Below are positions 9,845 through 18,411 of a DNA stretch of 64,000 nucleotides, piece by piece. Positions within the stretch are counted from its first letter, which is position 1. The number at the start of each line of letters is the position of its first letter. This stretch comes from Pyxidicoccus parkwaysis (GTDB lineage: Bacteria > Myxococcota > Myxococcia > Myxococcales > Myxococcaceae). The position numbers and the translations under genes were made by a program. The notes beneath the pieces were generated by a model. It saw only the letters and a program-made list of their open reading frames with translations. It was not told where the DNA came from and did no database searches. The stretch covers positions 3,028,001 through 3,092,000 of the forward strand of contig NZ_CP071090.1 in NCBI RefSeq assembly GCF_017301735.1. The letters are read 5' to 3'.

Positions 9845-11117
9845 GGCCGGTGTCGGTGAGGACGTAGAGCATCGCGGGCTTCACGGTGGGGTCGTAGACG
9901 AGTTGGAGCACCTGGTCTCCGCCCACCGTGTCCACGCGGGTCAACGTCTCGCCGTCCTTCTCGATGCGCCACAGGCCCGCGTCGTTCGTGCCCACGTAGA
10001 CGCCGCCGCTGTCCACGGCCGCGAGCGACGTCACGTGGTCGGAGGGGAGGGTGGTGAGGCGCGTGTAGCTCGCGCTGGAGCGGTCCTGCTGCGCCATGCG
10101 CCACAGGCCGTAGTCGCGGCTGCCCACCCAGGTGACGCCCTGCTTCGTGCGGGCGATGGCGCGCCAGTAGTCGAAGGCCGCGAGGCTGTTGAGCTGCGCG
10201 TTGTGGCCCTTGTAGCGCCAGGGCACCGGGCCGTCCCAGGTGCGCTCCTTGTCGAAGTCCTCCAGCACGCCGTTGGGCTCGAGGATGCCCACCATCCAGT
10301 CGTTGGCGACCAGCACCTCGCCGTCCGGGCCGATGCCCAGGCCCCAGTTGAAGCCGGCCTGGAGCGAGTCGCCGTCCGCGTACCACGCGGCGTGGCGGTG
10401 GCTGTTGTACGTGAGGCCTCGCACCAGCGTCACACCGTGGTTGGTGCCGATGTAGAGGTCCCCCTTGTCGCGCCCGCGCATCACCCGCGCGCAGGTGAGG
10501 ACGGAGCGGTCCTCGTCGTAGTGGAAGTCATTGGTGTTGCGCAGGCCGAGCTGCTGGCTTCCGCCGGACACACCCACGCTGCGCCACAGGTGCTCCTCCA
10601 GCGCCACCGTGCCGTCGGACTCCATGCGCACCGCGTCCAGGTCTCCCTTCTGGTACTCGGCGAAGCGCGCCGCGGTGTAGTGGGGCTCTCCGGGCGCGGG
10701 GATGTACGCGTGGGGCTTGTCCGGCACCTCGGGCTGCAGCTCGTACGTCTGATAGCCCACGTAGGCGCGGCCCGCCTTGCCGCCGCAGATGACGGTGGAG
10801 CCGAGCGCCTTCTTGTCCCGGCCGAAGCCCTCCGCGGCCTGTCCCACGCCGCGCGTCCACGTGGGCGCCGTGTCGCCGGGGCGCAGCACTCCAATCTCCG
10901 CGCCGCGCAGCAGCCAGATGTTGTGCGCCTCGTCGACGCCGACACTGCGCACTCCGGAGCCGATGCCGTAGGCCGTCGCGTAGTCCTTCACCGAGTCCGT
11001 AGGCCATGGACCCGGGCCGCCCGCCGCGTCGTCCGAGTCACCGTCCGTCGACTCACCGCAGGCGCTCAGAAGCATCGCCGCGCCCACCACCGCCGCCCAT
11101 CTCCAACCGCCGCCCAT
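9822..11117 (-). CDS. lipoprotein with beta-propeller-like repeats, unknown function
   Basis: 431-residue exported protein. Signal peptide WRWAAVVGAAMLLSAC ends in a lipobox (LSAC) with Cys about residue 20. After an acidic linker (GESTDGDSDD) the protein has recurring blade-like segments such as VGVDEAHNIWLLRG, LYIGTNHGVTLVRG, VTWVGSRDYGLWRM, VYVGTNDAGLWRI and LYVLTDTGLTVLRE, as in two-component-regulator-type propellers. The ATG with AGGAGG four bases upstream was chosen over an upstream TTG because it gives a compact signal peptide. Function is not recognised. It is convergent and overlapping with the cysteine synthase gene. Confidence 0.8.
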   Translation of the reverse strand: MGGGWRWAAVVGAAMLLSACGESTDGDSDDAAGGPGPWPTDSVKDYATAYGIGSGVRSVGVDEAHNIWLLRGAEIGVLRPGDTAPTWTRGVGQAAEGFGRDKKALGSTVICGGKAGRAYVGYQTYELQPEVPDKPHAYIPAPGEPHYTAARFAEYQKGDLDAVRMESDGTVALEEHLWRSVGVSGGSQQLGLRNTNDFHYDEDRSVLTCARVMRGRDKGDLYIGTNHGVTLVRGLTYNSHRHAAWYADGDSLQAGFNWGLGIGPDGEVLVANDWMVGILEPNGVLEDFDKERTWDGPVPWRYKGHNAQLNSLAAFDYWRAIARTKQGVTWVGSRDYGLWRMAQQDRSSASYTRLTTLPSDHVTSLAAVDSGGVYVGTNDAGLWRIEKDGETLTRVDTVGGDQVLQLVYDPTVKPAMLYVLTDTGLTVLRED

Positions 11118-11302
11118 CCATCCTCCTGGCTGCTCCTGCTGAATGCTCAGCAAGGTGCATGCCTGGGAGGAGGAGAAAAAGAGTTCCTATCTTGGAGACT
11201 GCTGACGGACAGCGCGAGGCGGGGACTGTCTCCGCGAGGACTTCGGCTGTCATCGCGCGTGGATCAGGCTGAAGGATGCCGCAGCGGATCACTGCAAACT
11301 CT

Positions 11303-12598
11303 TCAGCCGGGCAGCCCCGTTGCGACTCCGGCTGCGTGGTCCTCGCCGGGCACCTGCCACCGCACACCCATGAGGCCGCAGTCGCGCACCAACGTGTCCA
11401 CCAGGGCGCCGTAGTTCTCCTCCACCCACTGGCGGAAGTAGACGTCGGGCACGGCGAGGAGCAGCCGCCCGTCGTCCACGTCCACTGGATGGGCCTTCTG
11501 GAGCCACAGGAGGGCGTAGCGCTTGCCCTGCTCGTGCAGCCGGATCAGGCACCGCTGCCAGGTGAGCCCCGCCTGCGACGTCACGTCCACGGCGGGCAGC
11601 GACGGCGCGTCGCCAGGCCCGGCAGCGTCAGGCGAGTCGTGCGGCACATAGCGAACCCAGACCTTCGGGGAGCAGAAGGCCATGACCGTCCCCACCGGCT
11701 GACGGGAGCGGCCCCAGTCGGACTGGAGGTAGCCGCGGCAGGCCGTCAGCAGACGTCCCTCGTCGCCGCCCACCTTCGCCAGGGCATGGCGGTACCAGTC
11801 CGCCCAGCCCGGAGGCATGTCCTCGCGGGGCACGCCCCGGAAGGCGCGCGTGCGCTCGTCCTGGAAGCGCTCGAAGAAGGACTGTGCCTGGACCGCCGGA
11901 TCACGCGGTGGGGCCTCCGGTGGCGCGGGCTCTCCGGGCGGCAGCGAAACCGGGACAAGGTGCGTGCCGGGTAGGGCGAGCTGGACCGGATCATCGTCCA
12001 CGGACACCACCTGGTCCGGTGGAGGCGGCGGTGGAACGGGCGCGAGATGCGCCGGGGATGATCCGACCTCCATCGCCATCGCTGCTGCTGCAGAAGAAAG
12101 ACTCTTCTTCTCCGTCTCCTTCTCCCTCTTCTTTCTGGCGGCGGATGTCCCGGTCGCGTCCTGCGGACGTCCTGAGGACGCCCCGGCGGCCTTGGCGGCG
12201 CGCTCCTTTCGTTTTCGCTCGGCTTCCTTCCTCCTCTTTTCGAGGACTTGCACGTAGCGGTCGCAGAGGGTGAGCCGGATGGAGTCGTCCTCGCGCACCA
12301 GGATTCCGGTGCGGATCAGCGCGTCCCAGAAGGCGCCGGGGGCGCCCGTCCAGCGGACCGCGCCCTCGACCGCTTCACACCAGATGGCCTCGTCCGCGGA
12401 CGCGTCCCGCGGACGTCCGGCGGACGCGGGAAAGGGCTCGAACCGGCCGGAGGGGAGGGCCTGCACGGCCCAGATCTGGAGCTCGACGATGGCGCCGAGG
12501 AACGCACGGCGCTCCATGCCCAGCGAGCGCGCGGCACCCACCACGGCGAGGCTCATGGGGAAGCCGACGTCCACCTGCACCCAGTCCAACCCGCCCAC
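11303..12598 (-). CDS. DnaA domain I-containing protein with replication-initiator-like N terminus
   Basis: 431 residues. The C terminus (about 345-415) matches DnaA domain I, the helicase-loader/DnaA self-interaction domain: W..CL.RL, a hydrophobic helix, VDDGRLLLAVPD, then FRQWVEENYGALVDTL. There is no AAA+ or DnaA box-binding domain. The N-terminal 130 residues (LDWVQVDVGFP..., FLGAIVELQIWAVQALPSGRF, FWDALIRTGIL) look like the winged-helix region of phage-type replisome organisers. They are followed by a Lys/Arg-rich helix and a Pro/Ala linker. The GTG was chosen because GGGAGG lies eight bases upstream; the frame extends 43 codons further without family-like sequence. The surroundings are GATC-rich. 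A role in recruiting DnaB or DnaA is inference. Confidence 0.72.
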   Translation of the reverse strand: MGGLDWVQVDVGFPMSLAVVGAARSLGMERRAFLGAIVELQIWAVQALPSGRFEPFPASAGRPRDASADEAIWCEAVEGAVRWTGAPGAFWDALIRTGILVREDDSIRLTLCDRYVQVLEKRRKEAERKRKERAAKAAGASSGRPQDATGTSAARKKREKETEKKSLSSAAAAMAMEVGSSPAHLAPVPPPPPPDQVVSVDDDPVQLALPGTHLVPVSLPPGEPAPPEAPPRDPAVQAQSFFERFQDERTRAFRGVPREDMPPGWADWYRHALAKVGGDEGRLLTACRGYLQSDWGRSRQPVGTVMAFCSPKVWVRYVPHDSPDAAGPGDAPSLPAVDVTSQAGLTWQRCLIRLHEQGKRYALLWLQKAHPVDVDDGRLLLAVPDVYFRQWVEENYGALVDTLVRDCGLMGVRWQVPGEDHAAGVATGLPG

Positions 12599-13177
12599 GG
12601 TCACTGCCTCCCATGAACCCGCGCTCGAAGCGTCGGGCCCCTGCGTGCGTCCGGTGCTCGTCGGTGTCCCCAACCGGTTTCCAGGTGCGCGGGACACCGC
12701 GGCGCGCACCTTCCATGCCTGTACCACCCTGTCGCACCCCAGATACGGAGGGGCCCCGGGCGCGTGAGCAGATCGCGGCCCACCACTACGACAGACACGT
12801 ATCGCTGATCCAGACCCACGCGATCTGTGTCGCGCCGGTGACGGCGTCTACCCCCTGGGTTCTCCTCGCGATTCCCGTTCACGGAGGGTGTGTCACGAGA
12901 GTGGGATGAGCCGCTCCAGAAGCGCGTCCACTACAGCGTGCAACAGGGTTCACCCTGCGATGATCCGCTCCGGGCAGCAGAGTCGTCGTCTACACCCCGC
13001 GTGGTGATCAAGGGGCCAGATCCGACAGATCCCAGGCTCAAAATTTTTTGATCGCGATCAGTGCATGGGTGCCCGCCCGTGGGGTGATCCACGAGCGGCA
13101 TGTGTATGTCTGGGTGTGCTGATCCAGATGTGGCGGAGGCCGCGGAGCTGGTCGGCGAGCCTCCGGATCCACCTCGC
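12599..13177. other. 579-base gene-free region, GATC-rich, origin-like in texture
   Basis: No convincing gene; the short frames here lack ribosome binding sites and family-like sequence. Between 12771 and 13169 there are 12 GATC sites, far above the one or two expected by chance. It includes an AAAATTTTTT run directly followed by the 12-base palindrome TGATCGCGATCA (13049-13060), the least GC-rich stretch of this part of the window. It lies upstream of the DnaA-domain gene and downstream of the CBM21 gene. Confidence 0.6.
12806..13173 (+). repeat. dispersed TGATCC elements resembling degenerate DnaA boxes
   Basis: TGATCCAGA at 12806 and 13120, TGATCCGCT at 12961, TGATCCACG at 13085 and GGATCCACC at 13165. 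TGATCCACG and TGATCCAGA match the DnaA box TTATCCACA at seven of nine positions. The same 9-mers occur inverted downstream of the DnaA-domain gene (11258-11266 and 11283-11291). TGATCC also occurs five times inside that gene on one strand or the other (11542, 11898, 11988, 12059, 12313). Whether DnaA binds them is unknown. Confidence 0.5.
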
Positions 13178-13945
13178 CTACTGGATGCTGTCCGGGTAGT
13201 TGAGCGAGTAGTTCCAGGTGAAGTTGTTGTCCCAGTACGTCACGCCATCCACCGTGTACGCGAGGGCGAAGCGCACCGTGGGCAGCGTCGTCGTGGGCGC
13301 GGACACGGGGATGCTGAACAACCAGCGCTCCTCGGCGCCACCGGAGTTGGGCTGCGGCTCCAGGTACGTCGCGGCCTTCTCCTGCACCGTCACCCAGTCG
13401 TTCTGCGTGTAGACGGCCTTCACATCCTTCACGGCGCCCAGGTTCTTCAGCACCACGTAGCCGGTGACGAAGAAGCCACCCCGGCTGGACTGGTAGCTCG
13501 CGGTGTCGAGCTTCAACGCCGAGCGACCCAGGACGAACGTGGGCGCGGTGCCACCGAGGCGATAGTCATTGCCACCGTTGTTGTCCCAGTACGTCTGGCC
13601 CGCCACCGTGTAGCGGATGGCGAACTGCACCGACGCGCCCATGGGCAGGTCCTTCGTGAAGAGCCAGGTCTCATAGCCACTGGAAGCGGGCGCGACGTAG
13701 CCGGCGGCGACCTCCGTCCACTGTCCGTCGCCGGTGGAGTATGCGATTGCGACCTGCTTCTCGTAGGCGAGGTTCTTCACCTCCACCGTGCCCACGAACC
13801 GGTTGCAGAAAGTGCTGCCGCAGACCGCCTGCAGCTTCGCATGGGCGAGCTGTACGTTCGGCTCCTGCGCGTGCGCCGTGCCCATGCCCATCAGCAGCAG
13901 GGCCAGGGTGAGCAGCGCGGTATGTCTGGGATTGGCATGCGACAT
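13178..13945 (-). CDS. secreted protein with two CBM21-like carbohydrate-binding modules
   Basis: 255-residue exported protein. Signal peptide HTALLTLALLLMGMGTAHA, then two domains of about 110 residues. Each has the CBM21 signature: VEVKNLAYEKQVAIAYS...W with FAIRYTVAGQTYWDNN in the first, and VVLKNLGAVKDVKAVYT...W with FALAYTVDGVTYWDNN in the second. CBM21 is best known in eukaryotic glycogen-targeting phosphatase subunits and fungal glucoamylases, where it binds starch or glycogen. Here there is no catalytic domain. ATG has GAGGAG eight bases upstream. It is divergent from the CreD-like gene. A role in binding extracellular glucan or matrix is inference. Confidence 0.85.
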   Translation of the reverse strand: MSHANPRHTALLTLALLLMGMGTAHAQEPNVQLAHAKLQAVCGSTFCNRFVGTVEVKNLAYEKQVAIAYSTGDGQWTEVAAGYVAPASSGYETWLFTKDLPMGASVQFAIRYTVAGQTYWDNNGGNDYRLGGTAPTFVLGRSALKLDTASYQSSRGGFFVTGYVVLKNLGAVKDVKAVYTQNDWVTVQEKAATYLEPQPNSGGAEERWLFSIPVSAPTTTLPTVRFALAYTVDGVTYWDNNFTWNYSLNYPDSIQ

Positions 13946-14014
13946 GGTGTGACTCCTCGGGGGGAAGGAGCACGCATTCAACCCCGGGACTCCGACGTCT
14001 GGAATCAGATGCAG

Positions 14015-14033
14015 TTCTGCACGATTTCTGCAC
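14015..14033. repeat. direct repeat TTCTGCAC in the CBM21/CreD-like divergent spacer
   Basis: Two exact copies of TTCTGCAC (14015-14022, 14026-14033) start 11 bases apart, one helical turn, in the 154-base spacer between two divergent genes. The spacing suits a dimeric activator or repressor; no regulator is identified. Confidence 0.3.
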
Positions 14034-14099
14034 AATCATTCCTCACCACGCGCACGAGCGGGCCATTCGCGTTGCACATCCGCCACGCATCCTGCGCTC

Positions 14100-15425
14100 A
14101 TGAACGCTCCTTCAATACCTCCCCGTCCGCCGCGTGCGTCTGACGGAACCATCCGCCGGGCCCTGCGGTGGCTCGTCGCGCACCACGTCTTCGGCAGTCT
14201 GTTCATCGTCGTCTTCGCCACGGCCGTCATCGCCGGGCAGGTGGCGAACCGGACGGACTTCGCCAACTCCGAGTTGGCCGCCGGGGTGGAGGACCGCTGG
14301 GGTGCTCCCGTCACCCAGCCCGCGCCTTCGCTGCGCTACGTGCACAGCGGCACCATCTTCACCGAGCTCAAACCGCTCGCCTTCGACCGGCAGCACGTCG
14401 AGGTGAAGGCGCAGATGAACTACCGCAAGCGCGGCCTGCGCTACTTCTCCGGCTTCGACTTCACGCTCGACGCCGACTACGCGGTGGTCAACCGCGAGGG
14501 CCGCGACATCGACGTGGCCTTCATCTTCCCCATCGAGATGGACAAGTCGCAGGTGCTCCTCTCGGAGCTCCAGTTCCTCGTCGACGGCAAGGAGTCCAGC
14601 CTGGACCTCGGTGAGTCCGGCAACCGGCTCGTCTGGACGGGCCGCATCGCCAAGGACGCCACGTCCCGCTTCGCCATCCGCTACCGCGCCCGGGGGCTCA
14701 ACTCGCTCGTGTACAAGCTGGACCCGGCGCTGCCCGCGCGCGACGTGCGCGTCCACGTCGCCGTGGAGGGCGGAGAGAACTTCGACTACCCGGCCGGCGT
14801 GCTGTCCGCGTCGTCCGTGCAGACGGACAGCGACACAGTGACGCTGGACTGGGCCTTCCAGTCGCTCGAATCCGGCGTGAGCCTGGGTGTCATCCTCCCG
14901 TCGGAGAAGACCTTCGACGCCATGGTCTCCACCATGGCGAGCCGTGCGTGGGTGCCGTTCACCGCGCTGCTGGCGCTGCTCGCCGCGCTCGGTCTGCGTC
15001 ACCGCCGGCCCATGGCGCTCCATGAGACGTACCTGCTGGCCGCCGTCTACGGCTTCTTCTTCGTGCTGCTCTCGTACCTGGCCGCCTTCATGAACTTCTA
15101 CGTCGCCTATGCCATCTCCGCGCTGGGGCTGGGCGCGGCGGTCGTCGCCTGGGTCCGGTGGATCTTCCCCAAGGAGCGCCTCGGTGTGCTCATCGGCCTC
15201 TGGGGCGCGACGCTCATCGTTCCCACCGTCGCCGTCATCCTCGAGGGCTACACCGGCCTCATCTACACGCTGGAGATTCTCGCGGCGCTGCTCGGCCTGA
15301 TGGTGCTCTCCACGCGCGCCAGCGTGCGCGCCTTCCTCTCTGACTTGTCGCAGCCCGGTGAGCCGCCGCGTGCCGCCGCCGTCGCTGCTGTTCCTTCCAC
15401 CCCCGTCACTCCGGAAGCGAGCTGA
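14100..15425 (+). CDS. CreD-like inner membrane protein
   Basis: 441 residues. One N-terminal transmembrane helix (VFGSLFIVVFATAVIAG) is followed by a periplasmic beta-rich domain of about 230 residues. Five or so C-terminal helices start after WVPFTALLALLAALGL and include HETYLLAAVYGFFFVLLSYLAAF. This topology and the helix pattern match CreD, the inner-membrane protein of the CreBC regulon, known for effects on envelope integrity and beta-lactam response. The link is supported by the kinase and response-regulator genes 1.3-3.7 kb downstream on the other strand, but sequence identity could not be measured. Six bases separate it from the next gene. Confidence 0.6.
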   Translation: MNAPSIPPRPPRASDGTIRRALRWLVAHHVFGSLFIVVFATAVIAGQVANRTDFANSELAAGVEDRWGAPVTQPAPSLRYVHSGTIFTELKPLAFDRQHVEVKAQMNYRKRGLRYFSGFDFTLDADYAVVNREGRDIDVAFIFPIEMDKSQVLLSELQFLVDGKESSLDLGESGNRLVWTGRIAKDATSRFAIRYRARGLNSLVYKLDPALPARDVRVHVAVEGGENFDYPAGVLSASSVQTDSDTVTLDWAFQSLESGVSLGVILPSEKTFDAMVSTMASRAWVPFTALLALLAALGLRHRRPMALHETYLLAAVYGFFFVLLSYLAAFMNFYVAYAISALGLGAAVVAWVRWIFPKERLGVLIGLWGATLIVPTVAVILEGYTGLIYTLEILAALLGLMVLSTRASVRAFLSDLSQPGEPPRAAAVAAVPSTPVTPEAS

Positions 15426-15431
15426 TTCGCC

Positions 15432-16601
15432 ATGTGGACCCTTCCTCTCGTCGTCGGATTGCTGCTGGGCACGGCCGATACGTCGGCCCCGTCGGGCACG
15501 GCCACCGTGCCGCTGGAGCAGCTCATTCCCCTCTATGCACAGCAGGAGTCGGCGAAGCCCGCGCCGCCTCCCACGGAAGCCCTGGTGAAGAGCCAACTCC
15601 AGGGCCGTCTCTCCGCGGACTCACTCCACGTCGTGGGCCAGTTCGACGTGGAGGTGCTCGCGGGCGAGCGCTGGACGCAGGTGCGCCTGCTCCAGCTCGA
15701 CGCGGACACGTACCCCAGTGAGCTGCCGACAATCGAAGGCGCCACGGTGGGCGTGGTGGACGGGTACCTGTGCCTCGTCACGCGCAAGGCCGGACGCTAT
15801 GCCTTCGAGGTGAGCCTCGCGGTGCGCTCGCCGGGCACGGGGCCCGAGCGCCGCGTGCAGCTGCGCTTCGGGCCGCATGTGGCGCCGGTGCCGCTGACGC
15901 TGGAGGCGGACACGGCCGTCTTCACGCTGATGGAGCCGCTGCCCGTCTCGGCCGGCGAGTCGTACTCCGTCTATCCCGTGCAGGGCGTGCTGCGCGTCGG
16001 CTGGCGCGCGGCCATGGCGCAGGCGGAGAAGACTCAGAAGCAGCAGGTGCGCCCGCCGCTGGAACCGCGAATCACCGATGCCACTGCGTCCTGGGTGTCC
16101 ACGCTGGAGGGGCGCGCCACGCTGCGCGTGAGCTATGCGCTGAGCCTGGACCGCGAGCAGCCGCTGGAACTGGAGCTTCCCGAGGGACACCGGCTGGAGC
16201 GCATCACCGTGAACTCCGTGCCCGTGCCGGTGGAGACGCAGGATGGGACGTTGAAGCTGAAGGTGGCGCCCGCGCGCCTCGGTGAGACGGCGGTCACGCT
16301 GGAGGTGGTGCTGGCGCGCGAGCTTGGCGTCTTCCATCTCTCCGGACGGTTGAAGCTGGCGCTGCCGCGTGTCTCGTGGCCGGTGGCCGAGCTGCGCGCC
16401 CGCGCGCACTTCCCCGCGGTGTTCAACTACCGCCGCGAGGGCGGCAGCCTGGAACAGGTGGACTCCGCGGCCGCGACGGATGCAGCCGAGGCGGGCCTGC
16501 CGGGGAAGGAACTGAACTTCCGTCAGTACCTCGTGGCGGCCTCCGCGCCGACGCTGGAGCTGGGCTACTCGGTGGACATCTCCAACAGCTACTTCCGCTG
16601 A
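15432..16601 (+). CDS. secreted hypothetical protein, partner of the CreD-like gene
   Basis: 389 residues with an N-terminal signal peptide (WTLPLVVGLLLGTADTSA) and no further membrane segment. The rest is beta-rich: repeated stretches such as LHVVGQFDVEVLAGERWTQV, RATLRVSYALSLDREQPL and GVFHLSGRLKLALPRVSW suggest stacked sandwich domains. No catalytic motif was recognised. It follows the CreD-like gene after six bases with no terminator between them, so the two are co-transcribed and probably act together in the periplasm. ATG lacks a clear ribosome binding site, consistent with coupling to the upstream gene. Confidence 0.72.
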   Translation: MWTLPLVVGLLLGTADTSAPSGTATVPLEQLIPLYAQQESAKPAPPPTEALVKSQLQGRLSADSLHVVGQFDVEVLAGERWTQVRLLQLDADTYPSELPTIEGATVGVVDGYLCLVTRKAGRYAFEVSLAVRSPGTGPERRVQLRFGPHVAPVPLTLEADTAVFTLMEPLPVSAGESYSVYPVQGVLRVGWRAAMAQAEKTQKQQVRPPLEPRITDATASWVSTLEGRATLRVSYALSLDREQPLELELPEGHRLERITVNSVPVPVETQDGTLKLKVAPARLGETAVTLEVVLARELGVFHLSGRLKLALPRVSWPVAELRARAHFPAVFNYRREGGSLEQVDSAAATDAAEAGLPGKELNFRQYLVAASAPTLELGYSVDISNSYFR

Positions 16602-16624
16602 GTCATCGCGGTGTCGGTTGAAGA

Positions 16625-16650
16625 CCTCGCGCGGCACGCTCCGCGCGAGG
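16625..16650. terminator. strong hairpin between convergent operons
   Basis: CCTCGCGCGG and CCGCGCGAGG form a perfect 10-base stem with a six-base loop, 24 bases after the stop of the secreted protein gene. No T-run follows, so it may work as a Rho-dependent or bidirectional terminator between this operon and the convergent kinase gene. Confidence 0.5.
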
Positions 16651-16761
16651 GAATGACAGTGCGGCGACGAGGTTGCCCTGGTCCTTCTCGAGCGCGTGCT
16701 CCTCGGCGATATGTTCGAGAAGGGCTGCGTGTGGGGCGCGCTGCGCGAGCGAAGAGGACGA

Positions 16762-18411
16762 CTACCGGCGCTGAATCATCTGCGTGGGCACCGCGACCAC
16801 CGCGAAGGCGGCTCCCGGACTTGTCTCCTTCGCGGGTAGCAACTCCAACGCCGCGCCGAAGGCTCGCAGCATCGACTGCGAGATGGTCAGCCCCAGCCCC
16901 GTGCCGCCCCGCTCACGCGCGGTGGTGAAGAAGGCGTCGAAGATGCGCGCGCGGTTGGCTTCGGAGATGCCGCGCCCGTTGTCGCGCACCACCACGCGCA
17001 CCGGGCCAGGGCCGTCCGTCTCCACCGCCAAGTCCACGCGCACGCTCTCGCCACCGTGCTGGCGCGCGTTGGTGATGAGCTGCCAGAGCACGTCGTCCAG
17101 CACCTCGGCCGGAAGCGAAAGCTGGAGTCCCGCCGGCACCGCCGCCACCTGCACGTGCGCCACGCCCTCCGCGCGGGCCCGCGTGGCGAGCCCCTCCAGC
17201 AGCGGTGCCAGCTCCACCTGTGCGGGTGTGGCCGTCATCGAGTCCGCGCGCGCCAGCTCCAGCAGTCGCTGCACCAATCGCGTCAGGCGCCTTGCATCCG
17301 CGTCCACGTTGGAGAGGAAGCGCGCCCGCTGCTCCGGAGACATGACGTCCGCACTGTCGCGCAGCAGCTCCACCGCGCCCTGGATGGAGGCCAGCGGTGT
17401 CTTGAACTCGTGCGACACGTTGGCGGCGAACGAGCGGATGTACTGGTTCCTGTCCCGCAGCGCCGTGGCCATGCCGGCCAGTGCCTCCGACAACTCGGCC
17501 AGCTCGGCGACCACGGGGCGTGCCACTGGCTCGAAGCCCGACGGGGCGCTCGCGGCGATGGCTCGCGTCTGCTTCACCAGCGCCCGCACCGGCCGGCCTA
17601 CCAGGGCGCCCGCAGCGAGCGACATCAGCGCCACCGCGCCCAACAGGACGAGCCCCGTGGCTGTCAGATTCCACCGGTCCGCGTACATGGCCTTGGCGAA
17701 GGTCATCGGCGTGCGCGCCAGCACCACCGCGCCCCAGACTCGCTCGCCGTGCAGCACGGGCAGAGCCACCGAGACGCGGATGCCGGTGTCGCGACTGAGC
17801 GAGGCCAGGGGGGTGTCCTCGGGCTCGGCGTAGCGGCGGCGCAGGACGCTGGTGGGCTCTCCGCGCAGGGCCCGCTGCACCTCCGCGCGGTCCGCCAGCG
17901 AGACGCCGAGCACCTCCGGACTGCTGCTCGCCACCACGACGCCTTCCGAGTCCACCACGCGGATGCCAGCCAGCGTGGCGGCGCGCACCTGCTCCAACAG
18001 TGGGTTCAGCCGAGCTCCGGCCACCAGTGCACGAGGCTCTCCAGGGACTGGCGACTGAGCGGGCGTCTCGTCCGGCGGGAGCGGCACGTCTGACGCCTTC
18101 AGTGACGGGAGGATGGGCCTCAGCCGCTTGTCATCGGGAACCGGGAAGGGCCAGCGGGAGATGCGCACGCGGCCGTAGTGCTCGGCATCCACGTCGCCGC
18201 GGAGTTGCTCGTGGAAGACCTCGGCCACCACCGCGCCCTGGGCGATGAGCTCTGTCTCCGTCTGCCGGATGAGCTGGTTGTCGTAGACGCGCACGAAGGA
18301 CAGGCCCGCGAGCGTGAGCATGAAGCCGGCCACGCCCACGGCGGCGAAGACCATCCACAGGCGCGGGCGCGCACGTGGGCTAGGGGAGGGCGAGCCGATA
18401 GCCGAGGCCAT
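16762..18411 (-). CDS. sensor histidine kinase, CreC-like architecture
   Basis: Membrane kinase of about 549 residues. Transmembrane helix 1 (LWMVFAAVGVAGFMLTLAGL), an extracytoplasmic sensor of about 230 residues, then helix 2 (LTATGLVLLGAVALMSLAAGALVG) and a HAMP-like linker. The H-box is FAANVSHEFKTPLASIQGA; the N-box is LWQLITNARQHG, the G1 box is VVRDNGRGIS and the G2 box is GGTGLGLTIS. It phosphorylates the regulator encoded immediately upstream, whose 3' end it overlaps. The start is uncertain: ATG 18411 was preferred, with GTG 18435 as an alternative. It is close to the CreD-like gene, which supports a Cre-type circuit, but the sensor domain alone does not prove it. Confidence 0.85.
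   Translation of the reverse strand: MASAIGSPSPSPRARPRLWMVFAAVGVAGFMLTLAGLSFVRVYDNQLIRQTETELIAQGAVVAEVFHEQLRGDVDAEHYGRVRISRWPFPVPDDKRLRPILPSLKASDVPLPPDETPAQSPVPGEPRALVAGARLNPLLEQVRAATLAGIRVVDSEGVVVASSSPEVLGVSLADRAEVQRALRGEPTSVLRRRYAEPEDTPLASLSRDTGIRVSVALPVLHGERVWGAVVLARTPMTFAKAMYADRWNLTATGLVLLGAVALMSLAAGALVGRPVRALVKQTRAIAASAPSGFEPVARPVVAELAELSEALAGMATALRDRNQYIRSFAANVSHEFKTPLASIQGAVELLRDSADVMSPEQRARFLSNVDADARRLTRLVQRLLELARADSMTATPAQVELAPLLEGLATRARAEGVAHVQVAAVPAGLQLSLPAEVLDDVLWQLITNARQHGGESVRVDLAVETDGPGPVRVVVRDNGRGISEANRARIFDAFFTTARERGGTGLGLTISQSMLRAFGAALELLPAKETSPGAAFAVVAVPTQMIQRR

Noticed and set aside
12613..12909. Small plus-strand frame (98 codons) divergent from the DnaA-domain gene
   Set aside because: No ribosome binding site in the right place, biased composition, and it lies in the GATC-rich non-coding region.
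11250..13177. Prophage or integrated plasmid around the DnaA-domain gene
   Set aside because: No integrase, attachment repeats, tRNA or phage structural genes are visible on either side.
12599..13177. The chromosomal origin itself
   Set aside because: No dnaA, dnaN, gidA or rpmH gene is near and no exact DnaA box TTATCCACA was found, so only an origin-like texture is claimed.
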